From Aptenodytes patagonicus (taxonomy: Eukaryota > Chordata > Aves > Sphenisciformes > Spheniscidae), in assembly GCF_965638725.1 (NCBI RefSeq), contig NC_134950.1:138871636-138935635 (forward strand): a stretch of DNA of 64,000 nt, in the 5' to 3' direction. A program made the position numbers and the translations under genes. The notes below the pieces were generated by a model. That model was given only the letters and a program-made list of their open reading frames with translations, was not told the DNA's origin and did no database searches. Shown here piece by piece: positions 59,391 through 64,000 of the stretch (the stretch's first letter is position 1; each line of letters opens with the position of its first letter).

Positions 59391-60636
59391 CTATAACAAG
59401 AAGTACAAATTAAGATATTAATGGCTATACAGCATTTTGATTAGCTGAGGATTACCATCCTGATCCTAAATAACTTGTTCAAATGAACTGCAAACTAGCA
59501 GATGATTTGAAATGTTCAAGATCATCTTTTATTAAATTACTGTGGAAACAAGTATCTGTTGGGATTTTTTTTAAGTTTATGTAGTTCTTGTATTTTATTT
59601 CCTGTAGACATATATTTCCATGCATTTTTTTTTCTTTCACAGAAAAATGATGCCACTGTCTATGTATGTGAATGACTGCATGGTAGAAGTAAAGACAATT
59701 GTATGCCTACTTTGATAATTATCAGTAAAACAATTACATTATTAAGTATGATTAAATGATCTCTTTTTTCCCAACCTTTTCCAAATTGCTGTTAAACACA
59801 CTTTCAGGTTTACTATTGTGATATATACATTTAAAAAAAAATTCAGTTATTTTATTACTGTTCCAAATTTCATCTACACTACTGTTTAAAATGCTACCAT
59901 TTCAGTCATATATGCACAATATTGTTTTTCTTATCTTTAAAACGTCAGAAAAGCAGATCAGATTGTGTGGGATTTCAAGGTTTGTTCTGGATTGTCATAT
60001 GGTACAAGTCACAAGGTTCCAGGTGGTATTCACCTGCTTTCTTGTGCCAGGATCATGCTGTCTTCCAGATCTGAATGTTGTAAGAACTCTAAAAATTACT
60101 TTAGATGCTATTATAAGACATCATTAAAATATTCTCAGCTTGGAAAGCATAAAAAGGAATCTGCTTGCAAAACTAGGCAAGGTATCTAAAATTTAAAACA
60201 TTATTTAGAAGAAAATACTTTCTTCAGGAGATTATTTCATAAAAGCACTAGAGGGCATCAAAACTCTATGATGCTGATCACTGTCTGAGACAGCTTAAAA
60301 GTGTATTGAGATGTTTTTAATTAAATAAAACTAAAACTAAACACTCACAAGACACATATTGAAAAAAAATGAAATTTTGTTTGTTCAGCTATCTTTAAAG
60401 ACAATTTTGTAACCAGAGGGAGTTACTAGAACTTATTTACCACAATACTCTTAGTAGATTCATTTGTTGCCTGTTGCTGCTATTACTACTTACTGCATGA
60501 AGCCATTTGGTTGAGTTCCTGATGCGTTTATACTTTATTACTAAAACCAGTAACTTTTTATCAGATGAGTGAAAAGAACTTTTTCTAATCCAAATCACTT
60601 AAAAATGTATGCTTTTCCTTACATTATTATAAATAC
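59391..60636 (-). other. LRRC72: LRRC72 intron
   Basis: 1246 bp, AT-rich. Two overlapping plus-strand open frames at 59891-60189 have no support. Nothing else was recognised. Confidence 0.7.
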
Positions 60637-60798
60637 CTGAGGGCATCATCAGTCTTCTGGCTGGTTGAGTGCATCTGCTAGATCCCACTGCAGTCCCCAG
60701 GGGTGTATTTACTCTCTTTCCAAAAGCTATTGACTGCACAACACAAGACCTTTCACGGTTATAAAGATGAAGCGCTGACTCCCTCTCTCCTTGTGTAA
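60637..60798 (-). CDS. LRRC72: LRRC72 exon with VQSIAFG motif
   Basis: On the minus strand the exon starts after a tandem CAGCAG acceptor and ends TCAG|GTATTT. The frame reads TQGERESALHLYNRERSCVV and then QSIAFGKRVNT, matching the family segment that follows the last leucine-rich repeat (VTEKERRSM...N...VQSIAFG). It is open throughout (162 nt, starting phase 1 and ending phase 1), and its end phase fits the microexon. The portion after VQSIAFG diverges strongly from mammals and lacks the Trp-Asp-Pro I expect there. Confidence 0.82.
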
Positions 60799-63700
60799 CT
60801 GCTGTTAAAAGGGATATAAAATTTTTATTTTTCCTAGCAACTTAGAAGGCTGGTAATATCTATCTGCATGCAGAAGGTGATTCACTTTTTTTGTGCTGAG
60901 TTTTGTAACAGCAGCGGTGTAAATCTGCGTAATTTCACAACGATTCAAAATGGGAACATGGAGTGATACTTCCTAAGGCTTTAGGGTGAAGTGCTATCCA
61001 ATAAGCTTTTTCTTTTGGGTGCAGTAGGATCAGAAGTTCTAAACCAAGAAACTAGAAAGCAAGGCTTTTCATACTGCTTAAATGAGATCCACTGCAGAAG
61101 TCAGTAAAGATTTGGAAGTTTCTCTGTGAATAGCAAAAACAAGTCCTAGTTCAAGGCCAGTTCAATTCCCATCGCTCAATTAGAGAGAAAACCGTATGAG
61201 TGCAATCAAAAGAAAAGCCTCAAATTTTCCTGTTTTGCACTTTAATTCAAAAATAACTTTAAGTTTTAAACAAAGAGTTTGAGGTTGTTAAGTCAAATAG
61301 GGGATGTTAACTTCAATGACATGAACTGCATACTAATCTAGTACTTCAGCTACGGAACAGAAGTGAGCTAAAGGTTTAGAACAGAAGCATTTTGAATTCA
61401 GGGAAGTTTTTAAGTCATGGTGTCTGGAGGACCAATTAGGAAGGAACTGCAGTAGTCATGCCTGGAGGTAACAGAAGTGTGAGCACATGTCTTATGTAAA
61501 GGAGACAGCCAGGACTATGCTGTGGTAATGTTCCACAGATGGTGAAGAAGCTTTGTAATGTTAGAGAAATAGTTCACCAAATAGGAAGTCCGGGGTACAG
61601 CTTGACACAAATTAATGCCTCAAGTCTTAATCCAGGACTGATTACAGTATAACTGTATTTAGGAGATTAAGTCCAGGAATTTTTATGGAAGTGTTTCTAG
61701 AGCTGTAAATGCAACACGTATTTTCCAGCACATTAAGCTTCAGTCATCACTCCCTAGTCAAAAATGATCATTAGTAAAACAGTCTGACAGACCCACCAAG
61801 CACAGGTGTAACACAAGACCAAATATTCAAGAGACTGGAGGTACCAGTGAGAAATGAATGTGTAAGCAAATGGACATGTGGTCAGATCCAGCAGCTCCTC
61901 ATCGACCCCTGACACATGCTGTGGCCCATCCACCAGCTTTCCTTCATGACAGAGCTACGCAGTCTGCCAGCACCTGCAGATGTCCCATGGCTGCCTTGCT
62001 CAAGTCCTGCATCCGGGTTCTTCTAGAGGCTGGGAGCAGGTTTTCAAGATTACATTGTTTCTCCTCACTACTTTCTTACAAGGTAGAGCTGGGGTAGGAA
62101 TCAACACCTTTCCCAGTGCTCTCCAGTAATTTTCAGTCCTCCTGCCAATCACATAGCTCTCCAAACACCAGAGACAAAAATCACCAAGGTTGATTTTCTG
62201 GATCCGCTGTGGCATGTTTATGGATTGACTGATTTATCATCTGGCTATTCTTACAACAATTCTTTTTTCTGTAGAATTTACAGTAGACAAGTTGTGAAAG
62301 ATCTCTTGATGATTTATGAAGATTTATATCTGAAAAGTTGGTCAGCATGTACCTCATCAAGAAATGTGCATATACATATTTAAACTGTACAGAAACATGT
62401 AGATAGCTGATGTTATTATCCATATCTAAGTAAACACGCTCACCCATGTGAATATACCAGTTTGAATGCACAAATGTAGGCACATGTTTCTAAGCACAGG
62501 CTTTTATCTGTCTTACCCAAAAATATGTAGACCAAGATACAAGATGAACATACACATACACAATTTAAATAGAAAAAGAGAGAAACCAAAAGCATTTGGC
62601 AAAGTAAACTGTTTATGCCATGCAAAATCTATTTGCTTGACAAATCTTGCAAGAAATGGGTATCTGTTAATTAGATCTTTTGCTACATCAACAAGTGCAG
62701 GTAAAAGAACAGGCAAGATTAATTCACCTATTTTTCCAAACTGATTAAAATCAAAAGCAACTGTCAATGCTTTGTGAGAAGAGGAAAGCAATCCTTACAC
62801 TTCCTGTCAAGGAGCTGTACTGAAGGAAGGAAGTATATCACATAAAGCCGGTAGTCTGGGTCTTGTGCCAGAGGGTTATGGAACAGGTCTGCAAAACGTA
62901 TATAGAAAAAACAAACACCACCACAAAAAAACAAACCCAGCAAAACAACTAACTTAGCAAGGCAGGAAAACTAAAGATCACTAGTAGCCAAAGATTTTGT
63001 ACAAAATATTATCAAATTCAAATTGTTCTTATGCAAGGTAAACAAAGCACAGTCTCTTTACACATGCAAAATTACTCAACTAAACACAGACTGCAAGAAT
63101 TGGCTTATTGCAGAGTATGCAAAATACCACAGGCAAGAACTGAGTAAAGGTGCCATCATGCACTCCAAAACTTTGAAGTTTTTTTTCTATTTTTTTATGA
63201 TATACAGACAAAACCACTAAGTGTTTGCCTTTGATTTTCTTACGTATTGTTAGGTGATGCCTATTTTAAATAATAGTAGTCTTTTAGGTGTGACAGCTTA
63301 AAGGTAAGACACAAAATTTGTAGGGGGAGAGAGTTATTAAAACCAGATGAGCTTTAGGACACCTAAGGCTTTATCATAGCTGATACAAAGGTTTTATCCC
63401 ATAGACACAACATAAAATGTAAATACCCAGTCTTCTGATGTTTTGACAGATGATGAGTTTGAAAACTCAAGAAACTTAGAGTAAAATGTTTAAAAGGGCC
63501 TAAGCTCCTGCGAACCTGGATCCCACTAACTTTCATTGAGACTTGAGGTACTAAGCTCCAAAAGCCCATTAGCAACTCGACTAAAATACTTATGTTCAGG
63601 TTCACATTACCTGAATAATCAAACCTTTGCAACACAGCGACAGGCATCAATGCTGTGTTACTGCTTTGCCAGATGTGGAACATTTGCCTAGCTGACATGC

Positions 63701-64000
63701 CAGATCAGTTTGTTTCATGAGAGTGGTATCTGAAGTTGATTAAAATAGAAGCTGGCTCATTCCCAAATCAGCTAACAAGCAAACAAACAAACAAGTGTTG
63801 TTGGCTGTTTTTTTTCCTGAATGAAAAACATAATAATGCTATTTTTCTCATCATACAAATTCTGTTCTTCTGGGACAGTAAAGTAAAAATAATCAGGAGG
63901 CTGCTACCTTGAGATCAGAGCAGGGAAAACAAATCTTAAATTAATAATTTTGACAACTTCCACCAAGTTCTACACTGGCCTGTTTTTCTCTATGAGGAGA
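60799..64000 (-). other. LRRC72: LRRC72 upstream intron (partial)
   Basis: I looked on the minus strand for exons carrying the leucine-rich repeats or the LPGVELLD-type cap and found none, so these probably lie beyond the right edge. The stretch is AT-rich, with a GC-richer patch near 61880-62040 and an (AAAC)n run near 63780. Open frames on the minus strand at 62513-62791 and 63363-63698 have no recognised homology. Confidence 0.55.

Noticed and set aside
61880..61910. Minus-strand text reading GVDEELLDL, superficially like the LRRC72 GVELLD cap
   Set aside because: It has two extra residues, no continuing leucine-rich repeat upstream and no splice donor in the right phase.
63363..63698. 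111-codon minus-strand open frame with text like an ancient amniote interspersed repeat
   Set aside because: I could not place it in a named family or define edges. The frame has no domain and is probably chance or repeat-derived.

Overview
The window is vertebrate nuclear DNA from a bird. It is AT-rich and carries spliced genes with canonical GT/AG introns. CR1 LINEs with the avian octamer tail (ATTCTATG-like) occur in several ages and both orientations, and there is a solo LTR of the bird ERVL type. I cannot name the species.

The gene layout matches the vertebrate block LRRC72 - ANKMY2 - BZW2. (1) Left part, minus strand: the 5' end of BZW2 (eIF5-mimic protein 2). Its first coding exon is at 2698-2762. 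A very long first intron (about 23.7 kb) leads back to a presumed non-coding exon 1 in a CpG island near 26.4-26.8 kb. The rest of BZW2 lies off the left edge. (2) Centre, plus strand: the complete ANKMY2 gene, ten coding exons from 26968 to 52188. All splice phases agree and give a 458-residue protein with ankyrin repeats and a complete MYND zinc finger. ANKMY2 and BZW2 are head-to-head and appear to share one CpG-island promoter. (3) Right part, minus strand: the 3' end of LRRC72, tail-to-tail with ANKMY2. Three exons are recognisable (60637-60798, 59363-59390, 57667-57769); the leucine-rich-repeat exons lie beyond the right edge.

Mobile DNA: a 5'-truncated CR1 at 20.37-22.38 kb with an uninterrupted reverse-transcriptase frame; a frameshifted CR1 at 28.03-29.08 kb; antisense CR1 pieces at 29.37-29.69 and 32.04-32.64 kb; a heavily decayed CR1 at about 55.97-56.67 kb; and an antisense ERVL-type solo LTR at 41969-42560 flanked by a 5-bp target duplication.

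No prokaryote-like operon, CRISPR array or obviously new gene system is present. The observations most worth checking are: an in-frame TGA in the last LRRC72 exon, after which the frame still matches the mammalian C-terminus to the same stop; a 28-nt LRRC72 microexon; the poor start context of BZW2, which fits its known translational autoregulation; and the intact CR1 frame. Comparisons with mammalian proteins rest on recalled family knowledge, not on a search.
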